From Cellvibrionaceae bacterium (lineage in GTDB: Bacteria > Pseudomonadota > Gammaproteobacteria > Pseudomonadales > Cellvibrionaceae): a stretch of 64,000 bases of DNA. The stretch is taken from positions 62,001-126,000 of the forward strand of contig JAOXRT010000027.1 of NCBI GenBank assembly GCA_025800365.1. Direction: 5' to 3'. Shown here one piece after another: positions 51,105 through 60,880 of the stretch. Position 1 is the stretch's first letter. Each line of letters begins with the position of its first letter. A program made the translations under genes and the position numbers. The notes under the pieces were generated by a model. The model was not told the DNA's origin, did not search any database, and was given only the letters and a program-made list of their open reading frames with translations.

Positions 51105-52988
51105 CTACACCTCAGCCAAATTACCCTTTTGCTCCAACCAAGCCTTACGATCGCCCGCACGCTTTTTGGCCAGCAACATATCCATTACCTGATTGGTATC
51201 ATCGCCTGGCTCTAAAACCAGCTGAACGAGGCGACGAGTATCAACCGCCATGGTCGTTTCACGCAACTGCAGCGGGTTCATTTCACCCAAGCCTTTAAAG
51301 CGCTGCACGCCTACTTTACCCTTCTTTTTCTCAGCTTTAATGCGCTCTAGAATGCCGGCTTTTTCAGCCTCATCGAGGGCATAGTAAACATCCTTACCCA
51401 CATCAATGCGGTACAAGGGCGGCATTGCCACAAAGACATGACCTGCAGCAACCATCGGGCGGAAGTGGCGTAGGAATAGCGCACATAGCAAGGTGGCAAT
51501 ATGCAAACCATCAGAATCCGCATCCGCTAGGATACAAACCTTGTGATAACGTAACTTCGATAAATCATCACTACCAGGATCAATACCCAAGGCAACCGAA
51601 ATATCATGGACTTCTTGGGAAGCCAAAATTTCCGAGCTATCCACTTCCCAAGTGTTTAGAATTTTACCGCGCAAGGGCATGATCGCCTGGAACTCTCGAT
51701 CACGGGCTTGCTTGGCGGAGCCGCCTGCCGAATCACCCTCTACCAAAAACAATTCACCACGCTCTGGCTCGCCGCTGGAACAGTCTGCCAATTTACCCGG
51801 TAAGGCTGGGCCTTGGGTAACTTTTTTACGGGCAACTTTTTTAGAGGAACGTACACGCTTTTGGGCATTGCTAATGCAAAACTCGGCGAGCTTATCGCCT
51901 TCTTCAGTGTGCTGGTTTAACCATAAGCCAAATGCATCTTTTGCCACACCGGAAACAAAGGCCGCCGCTTCACGCGAAGATAAACGCTCTTTGGTTTGAC
52001 CAGAAAACTGTGGATCGCCCATTTTTGTGCTTAAAACAAAACAGCAATTATTCCAGATATCATCGGGCGCGAGTTTGACGCCGCGCGGCAATAGATTACG
52101 GAATTCGCAGTACTCACGTACCGCATCCAGCAAGCCAGAGCGCAGGCCATTTACGTGGGTGCCGCCTTGCGCTGTTGGAATTAAGTTTACATAGCTTTCT
52201 TGGGTAACTTCACCACCTTCGGGCAACCACTGCACAGCCCAATCGACTGCGTCACTGTCACCGCTAAAGCTGCCGACAAAAGGATCCGCGGGTAAAACTT
52301 CCCAGCCCTGAGTTGCTGCCTTTAGATAATCTCGCAGACCATCTTCATAATGCCACTCGTCTTTCTCGCCGGTTTGTTCATTTTTAAAAACAACTTTTAA
52401 GCCTGGGCACAGCACCGCTTTTGCGCGCAAAACGTGACGCATGCGCGAGATTGAAAACTTATTGGAATCAAAATATTGAGGGTCAGGCAAAAACCTAACC
52501 GCCGTACCGGTGTTGCGTTTACCACAGCTATCAATAACTTCTAGATCGCTATGCTTATCACCATCGCGAAACTCCATCTGATGAACTTCGCCACCACGAC
52601 GAATCGTCACCAATAGCTGCTTTGAGAGAGCGTTTACAACACTCACCCCCACACCATGCAAACCACCTGAGAACTGGTAATTATCATTGCTGAACTTACC
52701 ACCGGCGTGCAGAGTAGAAAGAATAACTTCTACACCAGGGCGGCCTTGTTCTGGGTGAATGTCCACCGGCATACCACGACCATCATCAGTTACGGTCATG
52801 GCATTATCTTTATGCAATACCACTTCGATCTGGCTAGCATGACCTGCTAGCGCCTCATCCACTGAGTTATCAATAATCTCTTGGGCCAAGTGGTTAGGGC
52901 GTGTCGTTTCGGTATACATGCCCGGGCGTTTTTTAACCGGGTCTAAGCCCGTGAGTACTTCAATATCCTCGGCACTATAATTTGCCAT
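51105..52988 (-). CDS. parE: DNA topoisomerase IV subunit B
   Basis: A 627-residue type IIA topoisomerase ATPase subunit. The opening DIEVLTGLDPVKKRPGMYT, the ATP site IDNSVDEALAGHA and DDGRGMPVDIHPE, the GGLHGVGVSVVNAL lid and the TOPRIM EGDSAGGSAKQ with LADADSDGLHIATLL are all intact. The ParE length and the neighbourhood (not next to parC but in nudF-yqiB-cpdA-yqiA-parE) separate it from gyrB. It decatenates chromosomes with ParC encoded elsewhere. The start is ATG 52988. Confidence 0.96.
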   Translation of the reverse strand: MANYSAEDIEVLTGLDPVKKRPGMYTETTRPNHLAQEIIDNSVDEALAGHASQIEVVLHKDNAMTVTDDGRGMPVDIHPEQGRPGVEVILSTLHAGGKFSNDNYQFSGGLHGVGVSVVNALSKQLLVTIRRGGEVHQMEFRDGDKHSDLEVIDSCGKRNTGTAVRFLPDPQYFDSNKFSISRMRHVLRAKAVLCPGLKVVFKNEQTGEKDEWHYEDGLRDYLKAATQGWEVLPADPFVGSFSGDSDAVDWAVQWLPEGGEVTQESYVNLIPTAQGGTHVNGLRSGLLDAVREYCEFRNLLPRGVKLAPDDIWNNCCFVLSTKMGDPQFSGQTKERLSSREAAAFVSGVAKDAFGLWLNQHTEEGDKLAEFCISNAQKRVRSSKKVARKKVTQGPALPGKLADCSSGEPERGELFLVEGDSAGGSAKQARDREFQAIMPLRGKILNTWEVDSSEILASQEVHDISVALGIDPGSDDLSKLRYHKVCILADADSDGLHIATLLCALFLRHFRPMVAAGHVFVAMPPLYRIDVGKDVYYALDEAEKAGILERIKAEKKKGKVGVQRFKGLGEMNPLQLRETTMAVDTRRLVQLVLEPGDDTNQVMDMLLAKKRAGDRKAWLEQKGNLAEV

Positions 52989-53030
52989 AAATACAGGGTC
53001 CTTAATTGCTTCTGTATTATCGTTGAGCGT

Positions 53031-53627
53031 TTACGCCTTTTGATAATGCTGGGCTAAAAATTCTATGCCCGGCTCGATAAAACGTTCAAAACCTTGGAAG
53101 GCATGATCACCACCTTCTTCAATGGTGAGCTTGCAATGCTGATACAGCTCCGCCGCTTGGCGATAGTCCAAGGTTTCATCTTCTGTTTGCAGTAACACCC
53201 AGTAATTATCTGGGCGAGTAATTTCTTCAGGCAATAGAGCACGCAGTTGCTCTATATGCTTAGCTTCAAGGGTATAGCTATCGTCTGTATGGTAATTCTT
53301 TAATGTCTTACCAACATATTCCGGCATCAGCATTGAAGGACGCACAGCAGGGTTGATAAGTAGGGCAGGCAGGCCGTATTTTTCTACCAAATAGCTACAC
53401 CAAAAGCCCCCCATAGAACTTCCCATCAAGTACAGCTCTTCACCCTGCGCTTTCACCTCAGCCACAATACGATCAAGCTCAGCCTGAACCTGATCAGGGT
53501 AGACCGTTAAAAAGGGGCAATGGTATGCAATATCCGGACGATACTGCTGCAGCCAGTCTTTTACCTGTAGGGCTTTAAAGGAGTTTGGAGAGCTGAGAAA
53601 ACCGTGGATGTAGAGCAGTGCGGGCAT
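53031..53627 (-). CDS. yqiA: YqiA-like esterase
   Basis: A 198-residue alpha/beta hydrolase of the YqiA family. The opening LLYIHGFLSSPNSFKA, nucleophile Ser71 in LMGSSMGGFW, and the C-terminal His in EGGDHAFQGF form the triad. In E. coli YqiA is an esterase encoded beside parE, as here. Substrate in vivo is not known. It follows cpdA by 52 bp and precedes parE by 42 bp. Confidence 0.92.
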   Translation of the reverse strand: MPALLYIHGFLSSPNSFKALQVKDWLQQYRPDIAYHCPFLTVYPDQVQAELDRIVAEVKAQGEELYLMGSSMGGFWCSYLVEKYGLPALLINPAVRPSMLMPEYVGKTLKNYHTDDSYTLEAKHIEQLRALLPEEITRPDNYWVLLQTEDETLDYRQAAELYQHCKLTIEEGGDHAFQGFERFIEPGIEFLAQHYQKA

Positions 53628-53679
53628 TCTTGTATCCTAAAACACAGCCGCCTTATGCCGCTGTTCCAAAGCAAGAATA

Positions 53680-54492
53680 TTAATAGCCATTGCTGCTGTA
53701 GTCTATGGGGTAATCCCTTTGATTGATGCGCTCGATACGAGTTGAAAGCTGGCCGCGATTATCCAGTTCAAACCAACGATAGCCCGGCATTAAGCGATCT
53801 AGGGCAAAATCGGCGGAGTTTGGTTTAAATTGTATGCAGGTAGAAGGGCTGGCCATATAACGCACCCCCTCTACTTCCGTCTCAAACGCCTGATGTACAT
53901 GGCCCCACAAGACCAATTCAACATTATCGAACTCGGATAATAGCGCTTTGAATTGCGCGGCAGAAGCAACCTTATACTGATCAATCCACTCACAGCCAAC
54001 CGCTACCGGTTGATGATGCATACAAATGATGGCGCGCTTATCAGGGTTATGCATTAAGGTTTTTTGCACGAAATCCAACTCTTGCGCACTGAGATCGCCA
54101 TGCTCTTTGTTGGGAATGGTTGAATCAAGTAGCAGGATAAGCCAGTCACCCAGCTCGACCATTTTAGGTAGAGAATGCTCAGGGAACACCGCCGCCATGG
54201 TTGTCGGCACATCATGATTCCCCGGTATGCAAACATAAGGCACTTCGGGAAAGGCTTTTTCTAGGTGGTAAACAAAGCGCTGATAGGCCTGGGCACTTGG
54301 GTCTCCAGCAATATCACCGGTTACCAAAATCAAATCGGGGGTTTCTTCACGGACAAGGGCATGCTCCAGCACATCGACAAAGCTGGTTTCCACGTTTAAG
54401 CCCAGCAGAGTCTCGCTAGACTCAGCCCCTAAGTGGCAATCTGTAATCTGCAACACCCTAATTGGGCGCTCTGCATTGATGGGTAGAATCAC
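53680..54492 (-). CDS. cpdA: 3',5'-cyclic AMP phosphodiesterase CpdA
   Basis: A 270-residue class III phosphodiesterase. The di-metal motifs are present in order: ITDCHLG, VTGDIAGD, GNHDVPT, CMHHQPV and WGHVHQAFE. It hydrolyses cAMP and so lowers CRP activity. The start is GTG 54492 with AGG 7 nt upstream. Gene order nudF-yqiB-cpdA-yqiA-parE is that of E. coli. The 117 bp before it, up to yqiB, hold no recognised feature. Confidence 0.93.
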   Translation of the reverse strand: MILPINAERPIRVLQITDCHLGAESSETLLGLNVETSFVDVLEHALVREETPDLILVTGDIAGDPSAQAYQRFVYHLEKAFPEVPYVCIPGNHDVPTTMAAVFPEHSLPKMVELGDWLILLLDSTIPNKEHGDLSAQELDFVQKTLMHNPDKRAIICMHHQPVAVGCEWIDQYKVASAAQFKALLSEFDNVELVLWGHVHQAFETEVEGVRYMASPSTCIQFKPNSADFALDRLMPGYRWFELDNRGQLSTRIERINQRDYPIDYSSNGY

Positions 54493-54609
54493 CGCTACAC
54501 CTTTTAATTATACCCGCCCTTGGGGCGCGTTCTTTGGGGCAAATCTAGCACCTAAGACTGAACAACGACTTAATATAGCCGCCGTTGGCACAATAACCCT
54601 CATTTCACT

Positions 54610-55065
54610 TTATATCCCTTCACCTAGTTTAGTGAAGTTGGAATACTCCAAACTGTGACCCTGTGCAAGACAGAGGCCCAGCCAGTCCGATAAAAATCGA
54701 TTTAACTGGGTTTTTTCATCCATTTGATGCATTTGCTCATTGGGGTATGGGTAGCGTCCTAAAAATTGACGATACTGTGCCCAATTTACAACCTCGGCCA
54801 TCTCTGCATCATGATAGATACGGACCGCCAAAGATAATTCCCTAAGCCACCTGTGGATATTGCCTTGCTGCTCCACCACTACCGTGGTGGTGTATGGTGC
54901 TCGCTCTAGAATACGAATGCTTATTTTATGTGCACCATCGGCACTGGCGCTGTATTCCCAGCAATCACGCGAGTCCCTAGCGGGCATTAAGCGCAGCAAT
55001 TTGGCATAGTTCATGCCACATAATGCCTGCAGTCCTGGTAGGTCTACTTTATAACGCGGTTTCAT
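54610..55065 (-). CDS. yqiB: DUF1249 protein YqiB
   Basis: A 151-residue DUF1249 protein. It carries YKVDLPGLQALCGMNYAKLLRL near the start, CWEYSA, YTTTVVVEQ and MAEVVNWAQYRQFLGRYPYPN, all typical of the family. The function is unknown, but the gene is almost always beside nudF and cpdA in gammaproteobacteria. It lies 29 bp after nudF. ATG 55065 is the start used. Confidence 0.92.
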   Translation of the reverse strand: MKPRYKVDLPGLQALCGMNYAKLLRLMPARDSRDCWEYSASADGAHKISIRILERAPYTTTVVVEQQGNIHRWLRELSLAVRIYHDAEMAEVVNWAQYRQFLGRYPYPNEQMHQMDEKTQLNRFLSDWLGLCLAQGHSLEYSNFTKLGEGI

Positions 55066-55094
55066 AAAAATACATTCGACTTAAAGTTGCAATT

Positions 55095-55748
55095 TCACTC
55101 CACTACAGAGGCTTGGCCACGGAGTCTTTCCCGGTTTAGCTGCAACCATTGTAAACCAATCAAGGTAGCCGCGTTATTCATCCTTCCGTTAAGCATAGCA
55201 GCAAACACCTCTTGCGCTGGAAAAACCAACAAACGAATGTCCTCATGCTCTTCATCAAGGCCATGAATCCCCCCAGCCTTGCTAAGATCACATAACAACG
55301 CATATAGAAATACTTCTTCATCGGTGCCGCCAGGGCTAGATAAATAACGGCAAATAAACTCCATATCCTTAGCTTGCAAGCCAGCCTCTTCCTCCAGTTC
55401 GCGAGCCATAACTTCTTCGGGGCTCTCACCGCCCTTATCCATCATCCCTGCTACCACCTCCAAACACCAAGGACCAGTAGGATGAGCGTGTGCACCAACC
55501 CTAAATTGCTCAATCAAAGCTATCTCATCGCGCCACGGGTCATAAATAATTCCAGCTACAGCATTGCCTCGACAAAAGATTTCGCGCTGAAAGTTTTCAG
55601 TCCATTCACCTGAAAACATACGATGACGCAGCTGCCACTTTTGCATCTCAAAAAAGCCACCGTAGGCAACTTCCTTTTGATCATATTCAACATCGCTTTG
55701 CTCGAACTGGCTTTCGGTGAGTAGCGGCTTCTCATTTATTGAGTCCAT
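55095..55748 (-). CDS. nudF: ADP-ribose pyrophosphatase NudF
   Basis: A 217-residue Nudix hydrolase that splits ADP-ribose into AMP and ribose-5-phosphate. The Nudix box at 101-123 (GMMDKGGESPEEVMARELEE then EAG) holds Arg116-Glu117 and Glu120-Glu121. The N-terminal arm and the ~215-residue length match NudF rather than MutT-size proteins. It is the first gene of the nudF-yqiB-cpdA-yqiA-parE unit. It starts at ATG 55748, 25 bp after the stop of the octaheme protein. Confidence 0.93.
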   Translation of the reverse strand: MDSINEKPLLTESQFEQSDVEYDQKEVAYGGFFEMQKWQLRHRMFSGEWTENFQREIFCRGNAVAGIIYDPWRDEIALIEQFRVGAHAHPTGPWCLEVVAGMMDKGGESPEEVMARELEEEAGLQAKDMEFICRYLSSPGGTDEEVFLYALLCDLSKAGGIHGLDEEHEDIRLLVFPAQEVFAAMLNGRMNNAATLIGLQWLQLNRERLRGQASVVE

Positions 55749-55773
55749 GATTTAATCAACATCCGGTTAATTG

Positions 55774-57933
55774 CTATCGGGTAATTTGCTCTAGTTGTGC
55801 TAAAAATCGGCGCCCTTGGCTATCCAACAAAGACTTAGCAGCCATCTCACGCAGAACGTTACGAGCTTTGATGCTTTTCCCAGTGGAATGCAATGCCACT
55901 GCATAAACATACGAGTAACGACTATTATCTGGCTCTAAATCAGCCGCTTGTGCCAAAGCCGCCACGGCGGGCGGGTATTGTTTCGCTCGCACCAGCGCCA
56001 AGCCCAAAGCGTGCTGTGCGGCGGCCGCATCAGGTAAAGCACGACTAATCTGACGCAATAAGGCTAAGGACTGCTCGGCTTTAGCCTGTTGACGCAACAA
56101 ATCAGCGAGATTTAAGTGGGCACCTAGATGCAAGGGCTCTAAGTCGATGGCCTTTCGGTAACTTTGCTCAGCTCTAGCCAGATCGTTAAGCGCTAAAAAA
56201 TAAAGCCCCAAATTCAATTGCCCAGCTGCAGTATCCTGATGGAACATCAGGCTTTTTTTGTAATCATTCCATAAACCCTTAATGGCTCGATGTTGCGAGG
56301 CATCCAATGAGGCCGTATCGGCACCCAGAGTCTGCCGAGCAATCGCTAAACGTACAGCCATTACTGGTTCATCCAAACTGGCCAGCAACTCTTGTAATCG
56401 CTGCGGCAGAGGCAAGGCAGCCATAAAGTTCACCGCGGCCTCTCTCACCATCGGTTCTGGATGGTGTAATCGTGATTGAGCAACCAATAGCGATTGATTG
56501 CTTGGTTGCTGGGCTAAGCGCTCTAAAATACTGGCCGCGATAATTGCAGGCTCTTTGCTAATACGAGACAACAGCTTACGTGGATTCGATTCGGCCAAAG
56601 CGGGTTTCTCTGGTAAGGCCTTACCCGCGGATCGCAGCCAATCTTTAAAATGTTTACTGGCCCAGCTGTTATCGCGATCCGTATGACATTGCACGCAAGC
56701 ATTGGGACTGCCAAGCTCTTCACTCAAATCTGGACGAGGAATTCTAATACTGTGATCTCGACGAGGATCCACCACCATATAGTGAGTCTCTGGCATATGG
56801 CAGTTTACGCACTGTGCTCCAGTGCTTTGGGCTTTATGATGGTGATGCTTGGGCTGATCATAAACAGTTGGCACGTGGCATTGCGCGCAAACCGCATTCC
56901 CTGGCGCACGCAATTTTAGGCTATGCGGCTCGTGACAGTTACTACACTCCACCCCATGCTGAAACATTTTGCTTTGCATAAATGAGCCCAGCACAAAGAC
57001 TTCATCGTGAATTTGACCGTCACGGTGATACATGGGCTCGACCAGAGTCTGCAAAGCATGTTGCTCAAGAAAATCCTCTGCGGCTTTTGGCTCACGCTTT
57101 TCGTGTAGTAAACGGCGGCGAGAATGACAGCTACCACAAACATTAATTTGCTCGCTTATTTCACCCGCTGCACGAGGGCCTTGTTCTCGCTTCGCGATGA
57201 CATCACCCGCACTTAGAATCCATCGCCCCTTAGCATGCAAACGTCGAATCTTTTTGTCGCCTTGCGGAGCTCCCGAGTTCGCCCAATCGAGGTGATCTTG
57301 GCCAGGGCCATGGCAAGCTTCACAGGCAACATTCACTTCCGACCATTGAGTGTTATAGCTCTGGGATAGCGGGTCATAGTTTCGCTGCAAGTTTGTTGAG
57401 TGGCATTCGGCGCAGCGACTGTTCCAGTTAAAGTATGCCCCTGTCCAATGCAGCGGATCGCCTGCCGGAATTTTTTCATTAGGATAAAGATGAAACCAAC
57501 GCTGACCACCTTCGGAGCTTGGGCGCGAATCCCAAGCAACCGTTAAAGCCTGCAATTTTCCATGCGGCATCTCTAGCAAATATTGCTGTAAAGGATAAAA
57601 GCCGAAGGTGTAGGCCACCTTAAACTCTTGCATTTTACCCTTGGCATTTTGGGTTTTTACAAAATAATCACCAGCCAGAGTATAAAATTCAGTCACCTCA
57701 CCAAAGTGATCAAAGCGGCTATTGTTAAAATTACCCAATACATAATCTGACTTAGCTGGCTTCATCGCCCAATCATGATGAGAGCCCTGCCAAGCTTGGT
57801 AGGCCTCAGTATGACAAGTTTTGCACTGCTCGCTGCCAACCCAATCCCCATAGAGGGTAGCCGGCAACAACAGTAAAAGCATAAACAGCGTGGCAGCTAG
57901 CTTTTGCTGTAGGGGTTTAAAGGGGGTAAACAT
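55774..57933 (-). CDS. Octaheme cytochrome c fused to TPR repeats
   Basis: A 719-residue periplasmic protein. After a signal peptide (LAATLFMLLLLLPATLYG) come eight CXXCH heme sites: CKTCH, CAECH, CEACH, CGSCH, CSNCH, CAQCH, CVNCH and CVQCH. A HEAT-like stretch (~490-570) and three or more TPR units (AGQLNLGLYFLALNDLARAE, AHLNLADLLRQQ, AQHALGLALVRAKQ) follow. Similar multiheme-TPR proteins are assigned to respiratory or nitrite/tetrathionate-type electron transfer, but the reaction is unknown. Its ATG lies 37 bp inside the BatD gene, so it is co-expressed with the Bat operon. Confidence 0.9.
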   Translation of the reverse strand: MFTPFKPLQQKLAATLFMLLLLLPATLYGDWVGSEQCKTCHTEAYQAWQGSHHDWAMKPAKSDYVLGNFNNSRFDHFGEVTEFYTLAGDYFVKTQNAKGKMQEFKVAYTFGFYPLQQYLLEMPHGKLQALTVAWDSRPSSEGGQRWFHLYPNEKIPAGDPLHWTGAYFNWNSRCAECHSTNLQRNYDPLSQSYNTQWSEVNVACEACHGPGQDHLDWANSGAPQGDKKIRRLHAKGRWILSAGDVIAKREQGPRAAGEISEQINVCGSCHSRRRLLHEKREPKAAEDFLEQHALQTLVEPMYHRDGQIHDEVFVLGSFMQSKMFQHGVECSNCHEPHSLKLRAPGNAVCAQCHVPTVYDQPKHHHHKAQSTGAQCVNCHMPETHYMVVDPRRDHSIRIPRPDLSEELGSPNACVQCHTDRDNSWASKHFKDWLRSAGKALPEKPALAESNPRKLLSRISKEPAIIAASILERLAQQPSNQSLLVAQSRLHHPEPMVREAAVNFMAALPLPQRLQELLASLDEPVMAVRLAIARQTLGADTASLDASQHRAIKGLWNDYKKSLMFHQDTAAGQLNLGLYFLALNDLARAEQSYRKAIDLEPLHLGAHLNLADLLRQQAKAEQSLALLRQISRALPDAAAAQHALGLALVRAKQYPPAVAALAQAADLEPDNSRYSYVYAVALHSTGKSIKARNVLREMAAKSLLDSQGRRFLAQLEQITR

Positions 57934-59273
57934 ATATTTTTATCAAGCTTTTGTTTTTTCTTGTGCCCCTGCAAGATTGAACGCAAAGACCTTATTTCGT
58001 TTCTAATTTTTTCTAATTCTATGTACTCTATCTTAGTTCGCTCAGCACCTTCATCATTTTCAGAAGCAGCGCCTTGTAACTCATAGGGCATAGATAAGAA
58101 GCCTCTTAGATGAATATACGGCTCTAAAACCTCTGAGTCGACACCATAATGCTGTAACCACAGGGGCATTATGCGAGAGACCTCCTGGGCGGCGTTTTGA
58201 TTTAGCGCGCCAAGCAACTCGTCATATACGCTTTTCTCCGAGCTTGCTGGATGCTGTCGCTTTAACTTCTTCAGTAACGACCGGGCAGCAGCTGAATAAT
58301 ATAAAAGCACCGAAATAGACAATACAAGCATCAGGGTCGCGAGCAACCGCCATGGAACAAGCTGCCCAACATGAATCGTTTTAGCGGCCAATTCTCTGTA
58401 CTGGAATTCTGCCAGATCACTATCCCAGTAAGATAAGGCTATCGCTGGTATCTCCAGCTGGCCTGCAGAGCTAAACTCATAACGCCATACCTCTTCACGA
58501 ATAGCGCTGACTTCGCCGCGATTTTCTAAATCCTCTAAGCGGCTAAGCTCGGTGTAAAGCGCTCCAAGCTCATTGCTTTGCTGAGAAAACTGGCGCCCCT
58601 CACTACTCCCCAACGAGTTATCGGAGTGGCGATTTAATAAATGAAGGTTTGGCAAAAGCACTGCGCTAATCTTTTCTGCCCTCAGAGACAAGCGGCGAAT
58701 CAAGATATCACCCAGCTGTAGCTCCCACTCCTGCTCTTCTGGCAAATCTATTGACTCCCCCTGTCGCAAAAGCTGGTAATTCTCTTCTAGCTGTAAATTA
58801 CGCGCCACGATTGCTGGTGCACTTTCCTTCACAGTAAATATTAGATCATCACTCTGCAGCGATAAGCGATGCTCCTCCCCTGCCACGCTTATCGTTAACT
58901 TCAGCACCACAGGGGGGATATAGAAGGCTCCTAAGCGCTGGGGGTATATTCGATACTGCTGCTCTTGGACAATATATTCCACACCGTTTATTTGCTCTTG
59001 ACTATGATTTGCAAAAGACAATGGTCGTACGGTTAAAGCACCATCAATTTCAATCTCCGGATAACGCGGCGCTTTTCGGAGCCAAGTTTTACTATATAGC
59101 TTGACACTTAAAATTCTCTCTTGCCCAAGCAAAGCGTCTTCAGGTTCATCAAGCAAAGCTATACGCACAAAAGCTAGAGACTGATCCTGCTCTGCTGCCG
59201 CAAAAACAAATGGACTCCCTAAGGACATTAGTAAGGCAAGGAATAAGGACCATAGAGAAATCAGGGGATTCAT
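57897..59273 (-). CDS. BatD-family protein (oxygen tolerance)
   Basis: A ~458-residue envelope protein. A signal peptide (WSLFLALLMSLGSPFVFAA) leads to a beta-rich BatD region with LDEPEDALLGQERILSVKLYS and YRIYPQRLGAFYIPPVVLKL, one C-terminal membrane helix (LLATLMLVLSISVLLYYSA) and a charged cytoplasmic tail. It should form the periplasmic part of the Bat complex. ATG 59273 is chosen because it overlaps the preceding stop (ATGA). A longer frame from 59375 runs inside the TPR gene. Its end overlaps the octaheme gene by 37 bp. Confidence 0.82.
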   Translation of the reverse strand: MNPLISLWSLFLALLMSLGSPFVFAAAEQDQSLAFVRIALLDEPEDALLGQERILSVKLYSKTWLRKAPRYPEIEIDGALTVRPLSFANHSQEQINGVEYIVQEQQYRIYPQRLGAFYIPPVVLKLTISVAGEEHRLSLQSDDLIFTVKESAPAIVARNLQLEENYQLLRQGESIDLPEEQEWELQLGDILIRRLSLRAEKISAVLLPNLHLLNRHSDNSLGSSEGRQFSQQSNELGALYTELSRLEDLENRGEVSAIREEVWRYEFSSAGQLEIPAIALSYWDSDLAEFQYRELAAKTIHVGQLVPWRLLATLMLVLSISVLLYYSAAARSLLKKLKRQHPASSEKSVYDELLGALNQNAAQEVSRIMPLWLQHYGVDSEVLEPYIHLRGFLSMPYELQGAASENDEGAERTKIEYIELEKIRNEIRSLRSILQGHKKKQKLDKNICLPPLNPYSKS

Positions 59274-59965
59274 TGTTCGCCCCCCGCACTTTCTTTCAGC
59301 TGTTGCTGATGCCATTGATAGGCAAATTTTCTTTGCAAGAAGTCCACTGGCTTGCGATTTAGTTGACGCAACCAAAGTTGTCGTAATGCTGTCTCGCTGA
59401 GATCACCGCTAGCTAAGGCATCATCGACTTGCTGATCACTGCTGTCCTTATCTAGATCGAAAGAAATATCGTCAGCGGCGAAATCACTTTTGCTATCCTG
59501 GTCCTTATCGCGGCGCTGACGAGGTTTTTCTTGCAGGACCTCCATAAGCTTTAAATTGTGTTCCGCTTCTGGCCAAAGTGGCTGCAGAGCCAATGCCATA
59601 CGATAAGCAATAATTGCATCACTATAGCGCTCTTGATGAGCCAAGCTATTGGCCAGAGCAAAGTAAGCCAGCTCATCGTGTTCATTCAAAAGCAACGCCT
59701 CAGCTTTGCTAAAGTCTTCAGCCGCATAGTAAGCAATGGCTGCCTGACGCGTCCCACCTAATAGCTGAGCAGCCTGTAAATATTCAGCTCGCTGCCAGTG
59801 CTGAGCCGCAAGCTGCTCCTCTGTCCACCACCACTGTTTAGGACTTACCCCAGGCTTAAAGGCAAATACTATATGTAAGACAAGCAACAACAATAAAAAT
59901 GCCATAAGACTTACGTCAAAAAGCATTTTGATTCGTTTGATTTGTTGCTGCTTTGTTTTATACAT
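59270..59965 (-). CDS. TPR protein of the Bat operon (BatC-like)
   Basis: A 231-residue protein with one N-terminal helix (LMAFLLLLLVLHIVFAF) and TPR units (ALLLNEHDELAYFALANSLA, YSDAIIAYRMALALQPLWPE), then an acidic D/S/K-rich linker (RRDKDQDSKSDFAADD) and a soluble C-terminus. The BatB/BatC TPR tail has this form in aerotolerance operons. It probably tethers other Bat proteins. ATGA links it to BatD. The VWA gene ends 3 bp before it. Confidence 0.8.
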   Translation of the reverse strand: MYKTKQQQIKRIKMLFDVSLMAFLLLLLVLHIVFAFKPGVSPKQWWWTEEQLAAQHWQRAEYLQAAQLLGGTRQAAIAYYAAEDFSKAEALLLNEHDELAYFALANSLAHQERYSDAIIAYRMALALQPLWPEAEHNLKLMEVLQEKPRQRRDKDQDSKSDFAADDISFDLDKDSSDQQVDDALASGDLSETALRQLWLRQLNRKPVDFLQRKFAYQWHQQQLKESAGGEQ

Positions 59966-59968
59966 AGC

Positions 59969-60880
59969 TTAAGTCCAACTGAGCACCATACCACGCCGAA
60001 ACCATAGCAAAGCCAAGATTAATAAGGGCCACAATAGAAAGTAGCCCGCATCTTGCCAATCATCTTCTTCACCATAAGCCAAGCTGCGTTGCTGCTTCTT
60101 TAGCAGCCACTTAAAGTGACTAAGGTCGCTATCACCAGTGCTCATTTGCAAGGCCTCGAAGTTTAACTCTGAGAAGAACGCGGGCATCTCCTGTGCATCA
60201 TAAGACCAGTAGATTTTTAATAGCTCCGACTTAAAACCAGCAAACTGACTGGCTTCAACGAGGCTCTCATTATTGCCTATCACCACAACCGTGCTTTGAG
60301 GGTATCGCCGCAGATCCAGCTGCTGCCGTACATACTGCATGGCCAAGTCGGGTCGGTAACCATCTTCCGGCATTAAGTCCGCTGACAGATCGGCAAGGTA
60401 TAAGTTTATCGCCTGATGATCTCGGCTAAGCGGCAATACATTATGAGCACTGCCGGAAAACACCATAAGAGCAACCGGCATATTTTTATTGGCTTGCAAT
60501 AGGGATCGTATTTTTAATTTCGCCGTTAACAAACGCTGCTCATCTTCTTGCATCCCTTCATTGAGCTGCAAGACAAGATAAATTGCTTCTTGAGTTTGTT
60601 TTAGCGGGTTAGCCTTGAGCTGCCAACTGGGGCCTGCAACGACCATTACCGCCAAGCTGCAAGTCAACAACATTAACATTAGCGGGCTTAGCCCAGAATG
60701 ATGGCGGCTATCCACAGCAAGTATGTCCAGATACTCTGCCTTGATGATCTGTCCCCAGCGGCTAGCCAAGCGGGCCTGCAATAAGGCCATCACATACAAA
60801 AGCACTGCCGGCAGCAGCAACCATAAAGCCCAAGGGCGTAAGAAGTGGAAGCTTTGCCAGTATTCCCAGAAACTAATCAT
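59969..60880 (-). CDS. VWA-fold Bat protein with degenerate MIDAS
   Basis: A 303-residue membrane protein with N-terminal helices (~17-35 and ~65-85), a VWA-like domain and a C-terminal helix (FLLWPLLILALLWF). The MIDAS motif DxSxS is replaced by LQLNEGMQ, so metal binding by the usual site is unlikely; PVALMVFSGSAHNVLPLS and QSTVVVIGNNES keep the fold. It overlaps the BatA-like gene by 8 bp and sits where BatB is expected. It could be a structural partner of the intact VWA protein. Confidence 0.82.
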   Translation of the reverse strand: MISFWEYWQSFHFLRPWALWLLLPAVLLYVMALLQARLASRWGQIIKAEYLDILAVDSRHHSGLSPLMLMLLTCSLAVMVVAGPSWQLKANPLKQTQEAIYLVLQLNEGMQEDEQRLLTAKLKIRSLLQANKNMPVALMVFSGSAHNVLPLSRDHQAINLYLADLSADLMPEDGYRPDLAMQYVRQQLDLRRYPQSTVVVIGNNESLVEASQFAGFKSELLKIYWSYDAQEMPAFFSELNFEALQMSTGDSDLSHFKWLLKKQQRSLAYGEEDDWQDAGYFLLWPLLILALLWFRRGMVLSWT

